Shown here: positions 17,933 through 27,668 of the stretch, in pieces
How the letters are laid out: each line of letters begins with the position of its first letter
How positions within the stretch are numbered: the first letter of the stretch is position 1
Source of the DNA: Yaniella flava
Lineage (GTDB): Bacteria > Actinomycetota > Actinomycetes > Actinomycetales > Micrococcaceae
Length of the DNA stretch: 64,000 nucleotides
Direction: 5' to 3'
NCBI RefSeq assembly: GCF_039529295.1
Contig: NZ_BAAAMN010000009.1
Span: 5,255 to 69,254 of the forward strand
The notes under the pieces: model-generated
Seen by the model: the letters and a program-made list of their open reading frames with translations, nothing else
The model's database searches: none
What the model was told of the DNA's origin: nothing
Translations under genes and position numbers: made by a program

Positions 17933-18603
17933 CGGCGCAACTGTTTGGGGATTGTGGCGTCGTGGCCGCGAAGGTATTGCGGTGCCACGGGCTCAAGTCC
18001 TCTGCCGCGTCGTAGCGCCAGACTGCCGTGGGCGGCGATATCGGTGGCATCCGGCACGGCATCGGTGAAACCGGTCATCCCATAGAGTGCATCCGGGTAG
18101 AGCCCGGCGCCTGCCCCGTAGACGGGCAGTTCAGTGACTTCGGTCGCAGCGGTGACAAACGGACCGTGGATCCTTTGGGGTTGGCCGGCAACATTGTCAT
18201 AGTGTGCCCAATAGACTTCTGTGCGCCGGGCATCGGTTGCCACCACGAATTCTTCGGCACCCATGCGGAAGGCGTCGACAGCCACCCGATGCGCCAACCC
18301 GTCGAGGCTGAGCACACCATAGACCGGGATGTTCCAGGTGTGGGCCAGGGTTTGGGCGGTGATGATGCCTGCTCGTAGGCCGGTGAATGGGCCGGGGCCC
18401 ACGCCCACAAAGATGCCGTCCAATGCCCCGGGCGTGCGCGGATCAATGGCGGCTTCGGTCATGACCTCGGTAATAAATCCGGCGAGCACTTCAGAGTGGG
18501 TGCGTTGAGATTCAGTCGCACGGTGGGCGATCACCTCGTGGTCGCGGGTGATGGCCGCCGATGCGGTGGCGGAAGTGTCCACGGCTAAAAACGTGTGGCT
18601 CAT
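17929..18603 (-). CDS. tsaB: t6A synthesis protein TsaB
   Basis: 224 residues, ASKHA-fold partner of TsaD. Seen: N-terminal FLAVDTSATASAAI and GVGPGPFTGLRAGIITAQTL near residue 67, the diagnostic TsaB motif. It overlaps tsaE by 4 bp upstream and rimI by 4 bp downstream. Confidence 0.94.
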   Translation of the reverse strand: MSHTFLAVDTSATASAAITRDHEVIAHRATESQRTHSEVLAGFITEVMTEAAIDPRTPGALDGIFVGVGPGPFTGLRAGIITAQTLAHTWNIPVYGVLSLDGLAHRVAVDAFRMGAEEFVVATDARRTEVYWAHYDNVAGQPQRIHGPFVTAATEVTELPVYGAGAGLYPDALYGMTGFTDAVPDATDIAAHGSLALRRGRGLEPVAPQYLRGHDATIPKQLRR

Positions 18604-19121
18604 GCGATCGTGGTTCCTTCCCAGCGGGCTCCGTAACCGGTGACGATGGCGGTGCGCGGTTCCTCATCGTCGGCATCGGAAAAATCGGTCACGAGCTCAT
18701 CGGTCGCGGTGGGTGTTGCGCCGGGGCGTTGCAGCTCAATATCCAAATAATTGTCGCTGAGGGCTTCGGCTGTTCCGCGTCCCCATTCGACCACGACGAC
18801 CGAGTCATCCAGTGAAGTTTCCAAGTCAAGACTGGCCAGTTCGTCCTCGTCGGTCAGTCGGTAGGCATCCACGTGAACCAGATGCAGCCCGTTGCCGGGA
18901 TGCTCGTGGTGACGCGCCACGACAAAAGTCGGTGAGGTAATTGCCGCACTGATCCCCATAGCCTTGGCCAGGCCCTGGGTGAAGGTGGTTTTGCCTGCTC
19001 CGAGGTCGCCGGTCAGAAGGATGACGTCCCCGGCACGCAGGGCACGGGCCACGGCCATGGCAAATCGTTGGGTTGCCGCCAAATCAGCCAGGTGAAGTGT
19101 TTGCTGCATTGTTATACCCAC
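18600..19121 (-). CDS. tsaE: t6A synthesis ATPase TsaE
   Basis: 173 residues. P-loop GDLGAGKTTFTQGLA (about residues 38-52) and SPTFVVARHHE, followed by LHLVHVDAYRL, are the standard TsaE signatures. The ATPase resets the TsaBD complex. It overlaps alr by 10 bp at its start and tsaB by 4 bp at its end. Confidence 0.94.
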   Translation of the reverse strand: MGITMQQTLHLADLAATQRFAMAVARALRAGDVILLTGDLGAGKTTFTQGLAKAMGISAAITSPTFVVARHHEHPGNGLHLVHVDAYRLTDEDELASLDLETSLDDSVVVVEWGRGTAEALSDNYLDIELQRPGATPTATDELVTDFSDADDEEPRTAIVTGYGARWEGTTIA

Positions 19122-20263
19122 TGCTTGTGCACGCGCGGTACGCGAGTGCCAATGCGCGTGACCAGTTCGTAGTTGATGGTGTCGGCGGCTTGGGCCCAGG
19201 CATCCGAGGGGATACCGGACTGGGCACCAAAGAGTTCGACTTCGGCACCGACGGGGGCGGTGGTCTCATCATCGCGGTCCGTATTGAGGTCCACCACAAA
19301 TTGGTCCATAGCGATGCGTCCGGCCACCCGGTAGTACTTGCCGCCGATCCATACGGGGGCCCCGGCTGCGATGCGCGGTACCCCGTCGCCGTACCCACAT
19401 GGGATCAGCGCCAGCCTGGTGGGTGTTTCGCAGCGGTATGCGTACCCGTAGGACACTCCGGTGCCCTCATCGGCGGGTTTATTGTGGGCTACCGTGGTGC
19501 CGAAACTCATGACGGGGCGCAGGCCAAGGTCTGTTGCGGTGCGGTCAGCAAATGGGCTCAGGCCGTAGATCGCGACCCCGGCACGGACCATATCCAAATG
19601 GGTATCGGGACGTGAGAGCAGTGCCGGTGAGTTTGCCACGTGTCGCACGTCGACGGTCAACCCGTGTTTGCGGGCGGTGTCGACGGCTTCGTGATAGACG
19701 CGTAGTTGTTCATCGACGGCCGGTTCGCCCACGGGGTCATCGGCTACCGCAAAGTGGGTGAATACCCCGACGACGCGGACCAGTCCAGACTGTTGGAGTT
19801 CCGCCGCACGACGACACAGTGCGTCCCAGGCTTCCGGGACCGCACCGTTGCGAGATAATCCGGTGTCAATTTTTAGGTGGACGCGTGCGGGTAAGTTTGT
19901 CGCGCGGGCCGCGTCGGCGACTGCTTCAATTTCTGGGCCTGAGACGCCAAGGTCGATGTTGTGTGCCACTGCGGCTTCAAAGGGCGTGTTGATCGTGTGC
20001 AACCATGCCAACAGCGGGGCGGCGATGCCGGCTTCGCGCAGTTCAAGTGCTTCACGAACGTGGGCGGTTCCCAACCACGTCGCTCCTGCCGCGACGGCGG
20101 TTTGTGCGACTTCGACGGCGCCGTGCCCGTATCCATCTGCTTTGACCACTGCCATGACTTGAGCGGGTTTGACCGATTGAGCGATCGTGCCAATATTGTG
20201 CGCGAGTGCTGAGTGATCGATCGTCACCCAGCGTTCCGGTGCTGCAGTCCAACTTTTAACCAT
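19112..20263 (-). CDS. alr: Alanine racemase
   Basis: 383 residues. A PLP enzyme interconverting L- and D-alanine for peptidoglycan. Seen: the PLP-lysine motif VVKADGYGHG near residue 40, the catalytic-tyrosine segment SYGYAYRCETPTRLALIPCGYGDG (Tyr near residue 268) and the C-terminal GRIAMDQFVVDL. Fold-type III barrel plus beta domain of normal length. Confidence 0.96.
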   Translation of the reverse strand: MVKSWTAAPERWVTIDHSALAHNIGTIAQSVKPAQVMAVVKADGYGHGAVEVAQTAVAAGATWLGTAHVREALELREAGIAAPLLAWLHTINTPFEAAVAHNIDLGVSGPEIEAVADAARATNLPARVHLKIDTGLSRNGAVPEAWDALCRRAAELQQSGLVRVVGVFTHFAVADDPVGEPAVDEQLRVYHEAVDTARKHGLTVDVRHVANSPALLSRPDTHLDMVRAGVAIYGLSPFADRTATDLGLRPVMSFGTTVAHNKPADEGTGVSYGYAYRCETPTRLALIPCGYGDGVPRIAAGAPVWIGGKYYRVAGRIAMDQFVVDLNTDRDDETTAPVGAEVELFGAQSGIPSDAWAQAADTINYELVTRIGTRVPRVHKQWV

Positions 20264-20293
20264 GATGGCGCCTATTCTTCCAGACCCGGGCGA

Positions 20294-21781
20294 CTAACGC
20301 TGTTTTGCGGTGCGAATGTAGTCGGCCAGCGTACTGACCACTACCCCACCGTCGGCCGCGGCGAGTTCGCCTGCTCGCGAGTGCAACCGCACCCCGGCGG
20401 CCAACACCGCAAACAACTGATCGCTAAAATCCTGGTGATTTGGGTCCAATGTCGACATGCCGGCACCTAAGATACCGGCCAGTGTGTCGCCTGTTCCGGC
20501 GGTGGCCAGTTCGGATGTTTTAGCCGGATGCACGGCTCGGCGTCCCGCGGGTGAAAACACGTAGGTATCGGCGGATTTTAATACCATCCACACCCCGAAC
20601 CGTTGTGCGAAGCTGTGTGCCTGTTCCACCGGGGTGGTCTCGGTGAGATCTGGTGCCAGTCGGTCGATCAAACGACTCAGCTCACCAACATGTGGGGTCA
20701 GCACCGTGGCCGAGAGGTCTTGTGCCAGGGTGGACTCGTCGAGCATGTCCAAGCCCGAGGCATCGATCAGCAGGGGGATGTTGCGTCGCAAGGCTGTTTC
20801 GAGGGCGCTGCTGGCCGAGTCCTTGTCGCCGGCAGTATCGCCCAGTCCCGGACCAATGACCAGCGCAGTGGCCTTATCGGTGACCTGATTTTCAACGACG
20901 GCCTGTGGATTCGCGGTCAGCACTTTATCCGAAACACTGGTGTCATTGAGGGGATCCGCCACGAGGCTGACGTAGCCCACGCCGGTGGCCTCTGCAGCGT
21001 TCACCACCAGTACCGCGGCGCCAGGATACTGTTCGGAACCGGCACAGACGCTCAACGCTCCGCGCGAGTATTTATGGACGTCCCATACCGGGGTCTGATA
21101 AACACTCAAAATATCTGCTGCCATCGGCACGAACCACGGATCCTCGACGGCATCCAAGGTTGTCTGGATTCCGATGTCGACAACATGAATGTCACCGCTG
21201 TGTTGCCCACCTGCTCCGGCCAGTAAGCCCACCTTGTTGGCGCCGAAGGTCACGGTGAGATGGGCGGCAAGAGCCGTGCCAGTAATCTGGCCGGTATCGG
21301 CATCGATGCCAGAGGGGATGTCGCAGGCAACCACCCCGGCCCCCACAGGGATGTGCAGTTCGTGGTCGGCAAGATAGCCGGGTAGGTCAAAGCTGCCATG
21401 AAATCCCGTACCAAAGACCCCATCGAGCACCACCGCGGTGTCGGGGTTGATGCGATTCACGACGCGTCCACCGGCCCGTTTGAACGCCGCGAAGCCGTCG
21501 GCGTGGAGATGTTCAGCCTCTGTGTTGATGGCCACGGCAGCCACCGCAACTCCTCGGCTGGCGAGAAAACTCAGGGCCCACAACGTATCGCCGCCGTTAT
21601 TGCCTTTACCTACCAGCCCAAGCACACGAGACCCGTAGACGCGACCTCGCGTGTGCAGAAACACAAGGGTATGTTGTGCCAGTCCCCAGGCGGCGCGGCG
21701 CATCAGCGATGCGCCCCAACCGGAATCCAGCCAGACTTTTTCGGCTGCGCGGACCTGGGTTCCTGTGTAAGCGCGGTACAT
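20294..21781 (-). CDS. nnr: Bifunctional NAD(P)H-hydrate epimerase / ADP-dependent dehydratase
   Basis: 495 residues from the ATG at 21781, chosen because it overlaps the acpS stop as TAATG; an upstream GTG at 21814 would add 11 residues inside acpS. The N-terminal YjeF_N half has GLVGKGNNGGDTLW (epimerase). The C-terminal half has VIGPGLGD and AGTGDTLAGILGAGM (ribokinase-like dehydratase). Together they repair hydrated NADH and NADPH. Located between acpS and alr, as in mycobacteria. Confidence 0.95.
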   Translation of the reverse strand: MYRAYTGTQVRAAEKVWLDSGWGASLMRRAAWGLAQHTLVFLHTRGRVYGSRVLGLVGKGNNGGDTLWALSFLASRGVAVAAVAINTEAEHLHADGFAAFKRAGGRVVNRINPDTAVVLDGVFGTGFHGSFDLPGYLADHELHIPVGAGVVACDIPSGIDADTGQITGTALAAHLTVTFGANKVGLLAGAGGQHSGDIHVVDIGIQTTLDAVEDPWFVPMAADILSVYQTPVWDVHKYSRGALSVCAGSEQYPGAAVLVVNAAEATGVGYVSLVADPLNDTSVSDKVLTANPQAVVENQVTDKATALVIGPGLGDTAGDKDSASSALETALRRNIPLLIDASGLDMLDESTLAQDLSATVLTPHVGELSRLIDRLAPDLTETTPVEQAHSFAQRFGVWMVLKSADTYVFSPAGRRAVHPAKTSELATAGTGDTLAGILGAGMSTLDPNHQDFSDQLFAVLAAGVRLHSRAGELAAADGGVVVSTLADYIRTAKQR

Positions 21782-22131
21782 TAGCCTTCGGCAACAACCA
21801 TAGCGGTTGCCCATCCGCCGTCATGCGACAGGGAAAGATGCCAGCGGCGCACGCCTTTGGCTTCGGAGATATCGGCGACAGTACCGGTCAGCACCACATA
21901 TGGTTCACCGGAAGATTCCCGACCAATTTGGCAGTGCTGCCAGTTCATACCGGCGGGTGCAGAAAGTGCTTTGGCAACGGCTTCTTTGGCGGCAAAACGG
22001 GCGGCCAACGACTGCAGACTCAGCTCTCGCTCTGCTGGGGTAAACAAACGTTCGCGCAGTTTTGGAGTTCGTTCCAATTGTCGCTCGAAGCGTGCAATGT
22101 CAACCATGTCCACACCAATGCCAATGATCAT
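21781..22131 (-). CDS. acpS: Holo-[acyl-carrier-protein] synthase
   Basis: 116 residues from ATG 22131. The frame stays open upstream, but the protein family starts at MIIGIGVDMVDI, so the shorter start is used. Seen: the Mg2+/CoA site in GIGVDMVDIARFE and the RFAAKEAVAKAL helix. It transfers 4'-phosphopantetheine to ACP. The stop overlaps the nnr start (TAATG), and the start overlaps the stop of a small upstream frame (ATGA). Confidence 0.95.
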   Translation of the reverse strand: MIIGIGVDMVDIARFERQLERTPKLRERLFTPAERELSLQSLAARFAAKEAVAKALSAPAGMNWQHCQIGRESSGEPYVVLTGTVADISEAKGVRRWHLSLSHDGGWATAMVVAEG

Positions 22132-22319
22132 GCTGTGTAGTCTACCTTTTCTTTGCGGCGAGTTTGTGATGTTTTGATTCGTAACTTCGGGTTCTGTCGT
22201 CGTTGACGCAACACGTCTGCAATGAGTAGTAGCACGGCGCCCCAGACGAGAATGAACCCGACCCAACGGCCCGTTGACAGGGCTTCTGCCCTGCATCTAA
22301 GACTCGAAACAAGAAACAA
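22128..22319 (-). CDS. Small single-helix membrane protein, possibly a truncated gene end
   Basis: 63 residues: a short leader, one hydrophobic helix (WVGFILVWGAVLLLIADVL, about 19-37), then a basic tail. Its TGA overlaps the acpS ATG as ATGA, which suggests translational coupling and therefore real coding. The N-terminal 15 residues look unrelated to a membrane leader and lie next to the IS5-like relic, so the gene may be the remaining end of something longer. Family unknown. Confidence 0.4.
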   Translation of the reverse strand: MFLVSSLRCRAEALSTGRWVGFILVWGAVLLLIADVLRQRRQNPKLRIKTSQTRRKEKVDYTA

Positions 22320-22468
22320 ACCTGCAGAATAAATCGAACTATTCGAGCCTTAGAGTCTGCGCAAATAGGGACAAGTCAGTGCTTCATTCATGGTCAGTAA
22401 AGAAGGGCAGCGAAGGGGCATGCTAAAGATGGATTTGTCTAGAGTTCGTCGTTTTCCAGGAGCCCCTA

Positions 22469-23272
22469 ATGCCTAACGTTCTTTTAATCATCACAGACTC
22501 CTTGTGGAGCCAATTTGAAGCGCTGGTCCCACAGGTGGTTGATGAGCATCCTTTGGGCTGTCACCGACCGCGTATCACAGATCGCGTGGTATTCGACAAG
22601 CTCATCTAAGTGTTAGTGCTGGGGGCCTCGTACGAGAAAATCAGCGACACGACACGCCCAATGACCTGATGAGACGCCGCAGAGGTGCGTAGATTACCGC
22701 CGGAATTTTCACTGCACTAGAGCAGATTTGCTTGGAAAAACTACGACCGAATCGTCGAGCTCGAGCTCGGAGATCTGCGCGTGGATAGCAACGCACCCTG
22801 CGGCGGGCAGGTCGCCGACAAACCGTCGATAAATCGCGGTAAACAGGGTACCAAACGTTCGATGATGCCCGATCGCAAAGGCATTCCAGTCGTTGTGATC
22901 CCGGCCCCGGCCAATCGCAACGATTCGAGCTTAGTGCAGCCCACTTTGGAACTGTTGTCGCGGTTCGAGGACCCTTACCAAAACAGATCACTTTGCACTT
23001 GTAAGCTGGCCAAGATTCTGGCAAAATCCGGACTCTGTTGACGACCTTGCGCTACGAGTGTCAGATCAGTACCAATGGCGAACCGTTTCAGGCAGAGGCT
23101 CCGTAGGGTGGTATAACGCACCAACGCCTGGCACACCCGAGGTTTCATAAAGCTGCCGACCAACACAGAACGCCGCGCTACCGTCAACGACGCATTCATT
23201 GCATTAGCCAATACGATCGTCTTTATCCGCCGACTCATCCACGAAGCCTGGATCACTCGCCGCTCGGGCGCC
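22469..23272 (+). pseudogene. Decayed IS5-family-like transposase
   Basis: Fragments in order match an IS5/DUF4096-type transposase. ITDSLWSQFEALVPQ and HPLGCHRPRITDRVVF come from the N-terminus (22490-22600). VDSNAPCGGQVADKP, DRKGIPVVVI and PANRNDSSLVQPTLE come from the DDE core (22780-22960). The C-terminal helix ATVNDAFIALANTIVFIRRL is at about 23174-23233. They are split by stops at about 22609 and 23040 and by frame changes, so no active protein can be made. The bases at 22415-22468 resemble the left end of such elements. The right end is not identifiable. Confidence 0.8.
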
Positions 23273-23518
23273 CATCCCGAACGAAAGCTTAACCTATTGG
23301 CATGCGTTCTTACGATTACGCTCGTCGAATTTTAAAGAACACAGTATTATCCTGAAATATCCAGCGCTACATGAGCTCCCTACACACCGAAGACTGCTCC
23401 CTTCCCATACTGTTCAAGATTGGACTATACGAACACTACATACGTTCTAACTTCGTCGCACTGAACCTGCCCTCCCCGACAGCACCCACGGAAGTACGTG
23501 CGTAAATCACGGGACGGC

Positions 23519-24895
23519 CTAAGAGGCACTAATCTTTTTCACCATTTTCCTATTTGCAAACTCCTGAATTCCAAGCGGACCTAACTCGCGGCCAAAGCCG
23601 GAACGCTTCACGCCACCAAAAGGTAATTCAGCTTGGGAATCTGTATTGCTGTTTACAAAAACCATGCCTGATTCCAAACGGTCTGCAACTCGGTCTGTTT
23701 GTTGCGTGTCCGCGCCATAGACCGCGGCGCCAAGACCATAGGGCGAGTCGTTAGCGAGTTTAATTGCTTCATCTTCGTCTTTTACCTTGTAGATCATGAC
23801 GATCGGCCCGAAGGCTTCCTCATGCCAAAGACGACAAGCCGGAGTAATCCCCGTCACGAGCGCAGGACTAAAGTAAAATCCTTGCCCCGCGGCCTGCCCC
23901 CCGATGTGGACAGTGGCCCCATGATCAGAAGCGTCCTGTAGCTGAGAGGTCAGAGCGGCCCGAGCTGAGTCAGAAGAAATCGGACCTACATCTGTCGCAC
24001 CGTCAAAGGGGCTACCGACTACAGCATTCTCAACTAGACGTTTCACCTCCGCTAAAAAACTGTCGTAGACTTCTTCGACGACGATTAGCCGCTTAGGTGA
24101 AGTGCAAGCTTGGCCTGCATTGGAGAGACGACCGAATACTGCGGCTTCCGCTGTTTCCTTTAACTTAACTGAATCTAGAACAATGAATGGATCACTACCC
24201 CCGAGCTCAAGCACGACTTTTTTCAGGTTGCGTCCAGCTTGCTCAGCAACGATTGCACCCGCGCGCTCACTCCCAGTGAAGGAAATCCCTTGAATTCTGG
24301 GATCGGCGATTATGTCGGACACTTGCGTGTGGGTCGCGAAGATATTTGTATAAACCCCCTGAGGAATACCCGCGTCCTCAAGCACTTCTTGAATAGCCAA
24401 TGCAGACTGGGGGCAATTCGTCGCATGTTTCAATAAAATCGTATTGCCCAAAACCAGATTCGGCGCAGCAAATCGTGCGACTTGATAATGGGGATAGTTC
24501 CATGGCATGATACCCAACAAAACGCCAGTAGCTTGTGTACGCACCTCAGCCGAACCGGAGGCCACCTTCAATAGCTGGGGCTTGAGGAAGTCTTGAGCAT
24601 GCATGGCATAATAGTCAAATATCTCTGAAGAGACGGCAATCTCTCCGGCGGCTTGTTTGACAGGCTTGCCCATTTCTAGTGCAATCAGCTCTGCGAGGTG
24701 CTGAGAACGTTCCCGATATATCTCAGCTACACCATGGAGAAGGTCGGCGCGATACCCTAAGGACTCCTCTTGCCAGTCTCGATACGCACGATAAGCAGCG
24801 TCAATAGCCTCCACATTCTGTCTATTACTTGCAGACGAAAATTCCGCAACGACCTTACCGGAAGACGGATCAACTGTCTTGAAGATATTTGTCAT
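23519..24895 (-). CDS. NAD(P)-dependent aldehyde dehydrogenase, succinate-semialdehyde type
   Basis: 458 residues, the length of GabD/Sad-type semialdehyde dehydrogenases. Seen: GIMPWNYPHYQVARF near residue 127, FTGSERAGAIVAEQAG, catalytic Glu in LELGGSDPF near residue 230, catalytic Cys in NAGQACTSPKR near residue 263, and EEAFGPIVMIYK. The predicted reaction is oxidation of a C4-C5 omega-oxo acid, for example succinate semialdehyde from GABA or polyamine breakdown. It is the last gene of the island operon, 142 bp after the amidase gene. An AAAGGA site precedes the ATG. Confidence 0.9.
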   Translation of the reverse strand: MTNIFKTVDPSSGKVVAEFSSASNRQNVEAIDAAYRAYRDWQEESLGYRADLLHGVAEIYRERSQHLAELIALEMGKPVKQAAGEIAVSSEIFDYYAMHAQDFLKPQLLKVASGSAEVRTQATGVLLGIMPWNYPHYQVARFAAPNLVLGNTILLKHATNCPQSALAIQEVLEDAGIPQGVYTNIFATHTQVSDIIADPRIQGISFTGSERAGAIVAEQAGRNLKKVVLELGGSDPFIVLDSVKLKETAEAAVFGRLSNAGQACTSPKRLIVVEEVYDSFLAEVKRLVENAVVGSPFDGATDVGPISSDSARAALTSQLQDASDHGATVHIGGQAAGQGFYFSPALVTGITPACRLWHEEAFGPIVMIYKVKDEDEAIKLANDSPYGLGAAVYGADTQQTDRVADRLESGMVFVNSNTDSQAELPFGGVKRSGFGRELGPLGIQEFANRKMVKKISAS

Positions 24896-25037
24896 ACATT
24901 TTATCCTTTTACTGCAACATTAAAGTGGTTCTGGCATGGAAATTCTATGAGCCTTCTGCGGGATGTCCTATCAAGCCAGGGTGAAGAGCAACACTCCATA
25001 CCCATAAAAACTAGGAATTTGACCGTTCGCACAGAAT

Positions 25038-25757
25038 CTATTCGAAATTGCCTCGATGGGAGTGGGCTGCTCGTACCACCCAGTCAAAAAGTGCTTGATC
25101 CGTGTCGCAACTACTAGCTCGATCTTCTGGATGCCACTGCACAGCTACAATATTCCGATCTGAGTCTTCTAGCGCCTCAATACATCCATCCGCAGCTCGA
25201 GACACGACATGTAGCCCAGCACCTACGCGATCAACGGCCTGGTGATGGACGCTTGAGACGCTTAGATGCTCAACGCGTCCCAAAACACGTGAAAGCATGC
25301 TGCTGTCATCAACATTTACGTCGTGTATCGTCCCGGAATGGTTCTGAGGCTCTGTTGGCCAATGCTGAACCAGGGTTCCACCCCTGACGACATTCCATAA
25401 TTGCATCCCTCGGCATATAAGCAGTGCCGGCAAATCATAATGTTCCACCGCATTTATTGCCCGAATATCCGCACAATCCTGTCCTTCATAATCTGAAACT
25501 CGTAACTGTTCGTGACGTCCCTGATTATAAAGTTCTGGTGCAATATCCCAACCACCTGGTACTACAACAGCATCTACCTGATCCCACGAATCGAAATCGC
25601 CACTTGGATGGATAATAAATGGTAAGCCGCCGGCCCGACTTATCGCTTCGAGCACAGCGTTCGCCACTACCGACCCTGAGAATCTCAGTCCCTGAATCCG
25701 GTTCGCGCTCATCGCTGGTACAGCAATTCGCGGGAGTGATTCCACTAATTTAGTCAT
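25038..25757 (-). CDS. Gamma-glutamyl-gamma-aminobutyrate hydrolase-like class I amidotransferase (PuuD family)
   Basis: 239 residues. Seen: VVVPGGWDIAPELY near residue 65, nucleophile elbow LLICRGMQLWNV (Cys near residue 115), SVHHQAVD, and the catalytic His/Glu motif VQWHPED near residue 212. PuuD releases GABA from gamma-glutamyl-GABA in putrescine breakdown. Its ligase (PuuA) and oxidase (PuuB) are not in the cluster, so the substrate may be another gamma-glutamyl or amide compound delivered by the adjacent importer. A GAGGTG site precedes the ATG. Confidence 0.87.
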   Translation of the reverse strand: MTKLVESLPRIAVPAMSANRIQGLRFSGSVVANAVLEAISRAGGLPFIIHPSGDFDSWDQVDAVVVPGGWDIAPELYNQGRHEQLRVSDYEGQDCADIRAINAVEHYDLPALLICRGMQLWNVVRGGTLVQHWPTEPQNHSGTIHDVNVDDSSMLSRVLGRVEHLSVSSVHHQAVDRVGAGLHVVSRAADGCIEALEDSDRNIVAVQWHPEDRASSCDTDQALFDWVVRAAHSHRGNFE

Positions 25758-25800
25758 TTAACGCACCTCTATTATGATGTTCGAATTACACCTTAGGCAG

Positions 25801-26865
25801 CTACCCTCGACTTCCATCGCGATCACTGATCCACGTCGATTCTTTACTGTTCCAAGACAATACGCCCTCGCCACCTGCTGGAATAGCCGCGCTGCCAGAA
25901 CGTATAATTTTTAGCGGGTGACCTGCAGACTCGACGTGCGCTACGGAATGAGCGCCTTGAAATATACTCGTTTGTAGAGTTCCCGGCATTGAGGCATCGG
26001 CTGATTCGCCTTTCTCTAAGCCGAAACTCAACACTTCCTGCCGAAGTACTAAGAAACCGGCACCTTCGGCTTGTGGGTTAGGCAACGGTACAGTGATATC
26101 CGATCCATCAAACGTTACCCGCCCATTTTTCGCATGAGCCGGGATCAAGTTTGCTGAGCCAATAAACTCTGCAGAGAACTGTGTCTGTGGCGTGCGATAC
26201 AAATCTGTGGGCGAACCCTCCTGTTCAATTTCGCCGTCACGCATTAAGATAACCGTGTCCGACATAGCCATAGCTTCGTGCTGATCGTGTGTAACGAAGA
26301 CTGTTGTCAACCCCATTTCACGATGAAGCTCTACCAGTTCAATCTGCATATCCTCCCGTAACCTGGCGTCCAGATTCGATAATGGTTCATCAAGAAGCAA
26401 AACGCGTGGGTTAAATGCAATAGAGCGCGCTAGTGCGACCCGCTGTTGCTGGCCCCCAGATAGCTCAGATGGCATACGTGACGCGAAAGCCTCCATTCGT
26501 ACGGTCTCCAGAGCTGCCTTAGCGCTTGCTCGCTGCTCAGCCGCACCACGATCCTGGAGCATTCGAAGGCCAAAGCGGACGTTTTCAAGTACGGTCATGT
26601 GTGGAAACAGAGCATAACTCTGAAACATCACGCCCAATCTCCGCTTTTCTGGGGACAAGTTTGTAACATCTTCACCACCAATGAAGATCTTTCCGTCACT
26701 CGGGGACTCCAGTCCGGCAATACAACGTAGAAGAGTCGTCTTACCGCATCCCGATGGCCCGAGGAGCGACACAAACGCTCCGCTATGGATATCCACGTCG
26801 ATCCCGCGTAAAACATGGGTATCTTTGAAGCTTTTTCGTAAGTCTCTAATTTCCAAATTTGACAT
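25801..26865 (-). CDS. Polyamine-type ABC transporter ATP-binding protein (PotA-like)
   Basis: 354 residues. Seen: Walker A GPSGCGKTTLLRCIAG (about residues 35-50), Q-loop MFQSYALFPHMTV, signature LSGGQQQRVALARSIAF, Walker B VLLLDEPLSNLDA and H-loop VTHDQHEAM, then a C-terminal TOBE regulatory domain from about residue 240. This CUT1/PotA pattern powers import of polyamines, iron or small organic solutes. Its ATG overlaps the permease stop by 1 bp. Confidence 0.93.
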   Translation of the reverse strand: MSNLEIRDLRKSFKDTHVLRGIDVDIHSGAFVSLLGPSGCGKTTLLRCIAGLESPSDGKIFIGGEDVTNLSPEKRRLGVMFQSYALFPHMTVLENVRFGLRMLQDRGAAEQRASAKAALETVRMEAFASRMPSELSGGQQQRVALARSIAFNPRVLLLDEPLSNLDARLREDMQIELVELHREMGLTTVFVTHDQHEAMAMSDTVILMRDGEIEQEGSPTDLYRTPQTQFSAEFIGSANLIPAHAKNGRVTFDGSDITVPLPNPQAEGAGFLVLRQEVLSFGLEKGESADASMPGTLQTSIFQGAHSVAHVESAGHPLKIIRSGSAAIPAGGEGVLSWNSKESTWISDRDGSRG

Positions 26866-27668
26866 TATATAAAGGCCTTTCCCAATCCGATAGTTCGCTC
26901 CATAAAAATCATCACAACCACTGTTACGAGGACCATTAACGTAGAGACAGCGGCAACAGTCGGGCTTGCATCGAACTCGAGTTGCCCATATATAGCAACG
27001 GGTAATGTCTCAACACTGTGACTTCTTAAAAATAAAGCCACGACAGCGTCATCGAACGATACGTTGAAGGCGAAGAACCCTCCCGCAACGATGCCAGGCC
27101 GGGCCATCGGTAGAACAACAGACCGGTAACGGTGCCAACCAGACGCTCCCAATGTTCGGGCGGCTTCTTCCGTAAATCTGTCGTGGTTTGCCATGACGCC
27201 CATGACCGTACGCATGACATAAGGAATCGTTATCACCGCATGCGCTAATACTAGAATCCAGACGCTCGGTGCCTCTCCTAGAGCCGAAATGAGAGACAGT
27301 GTACCTATCCCAAGGATGATCGTTGGGACGATCAATGGCGAGAGGAGAAACCCCTGGATTGCTCCAGCGTAGGGTATGTCGAAACGGGTTATTGCCAAGG
27401 CTGCTGCGGTACCAACGGTCACAGTAATCAGAGTCGCGAATATTGCAACGATAACGCTGGTTAGAAAAGGCTGTAAATACGTACCACCAGTAAATACTTC
27501 AGAATACCATTCAAGAGTTAGCCCTTCAGGTGGAAAGGATAAAAAACGATTAGTGTTTATGGAAACGCCGGCGACGACCAGTATCGGCACCAGCATATAT
27601 AGCGCGATAACAACACCAAAGCCAATTGACAACAACTTGACAAATGGTGGGAATTCTTTGACCATCAA
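26865..27668 (-). CDS. ABC transporter permease, PotC-like
   Basis: 267 residues, six hydrophobic helices. The EAA coupling loop is seen as EEAARTLGASGWHRYRSVVL near residue 157. It pairs with the PotB-like gene whose end it overlaps by 4 bp. Position in the operon (PotB-like then PotC-like then ATPase) follows the spermidine/putrescine transporter pattern. Confidence 0.92.
   Translation of the reverse strand: MMVKEFPPFVKLLSIGFGVVIALYMLVPILVVAGVSINTNRFLSFPPEGLTLEWYSEVFTGGTYLQPFLTSVIVAIFATLITVTVGTAAALAITRFDIPYAGAIQGFLLSPLIVPTIILGIGTLSLISALGEAPSVWILVLAHAVITIPYVMRTVMGVMANHDRFTEEAARTLGASGWHRYRSVVLPMARPGIVAGGFFAFNVSFDDAVVALFLRSHSVETLPVAIYGQLEFDASPTVAAVSTLMVLVTVVVMIFMERTIGLGKAFI

Noticed and set aside
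21398..22140. Plus-strand open frames over nnr and acpS
   Set aside because: Antisense to well-identified genes; no motifs.
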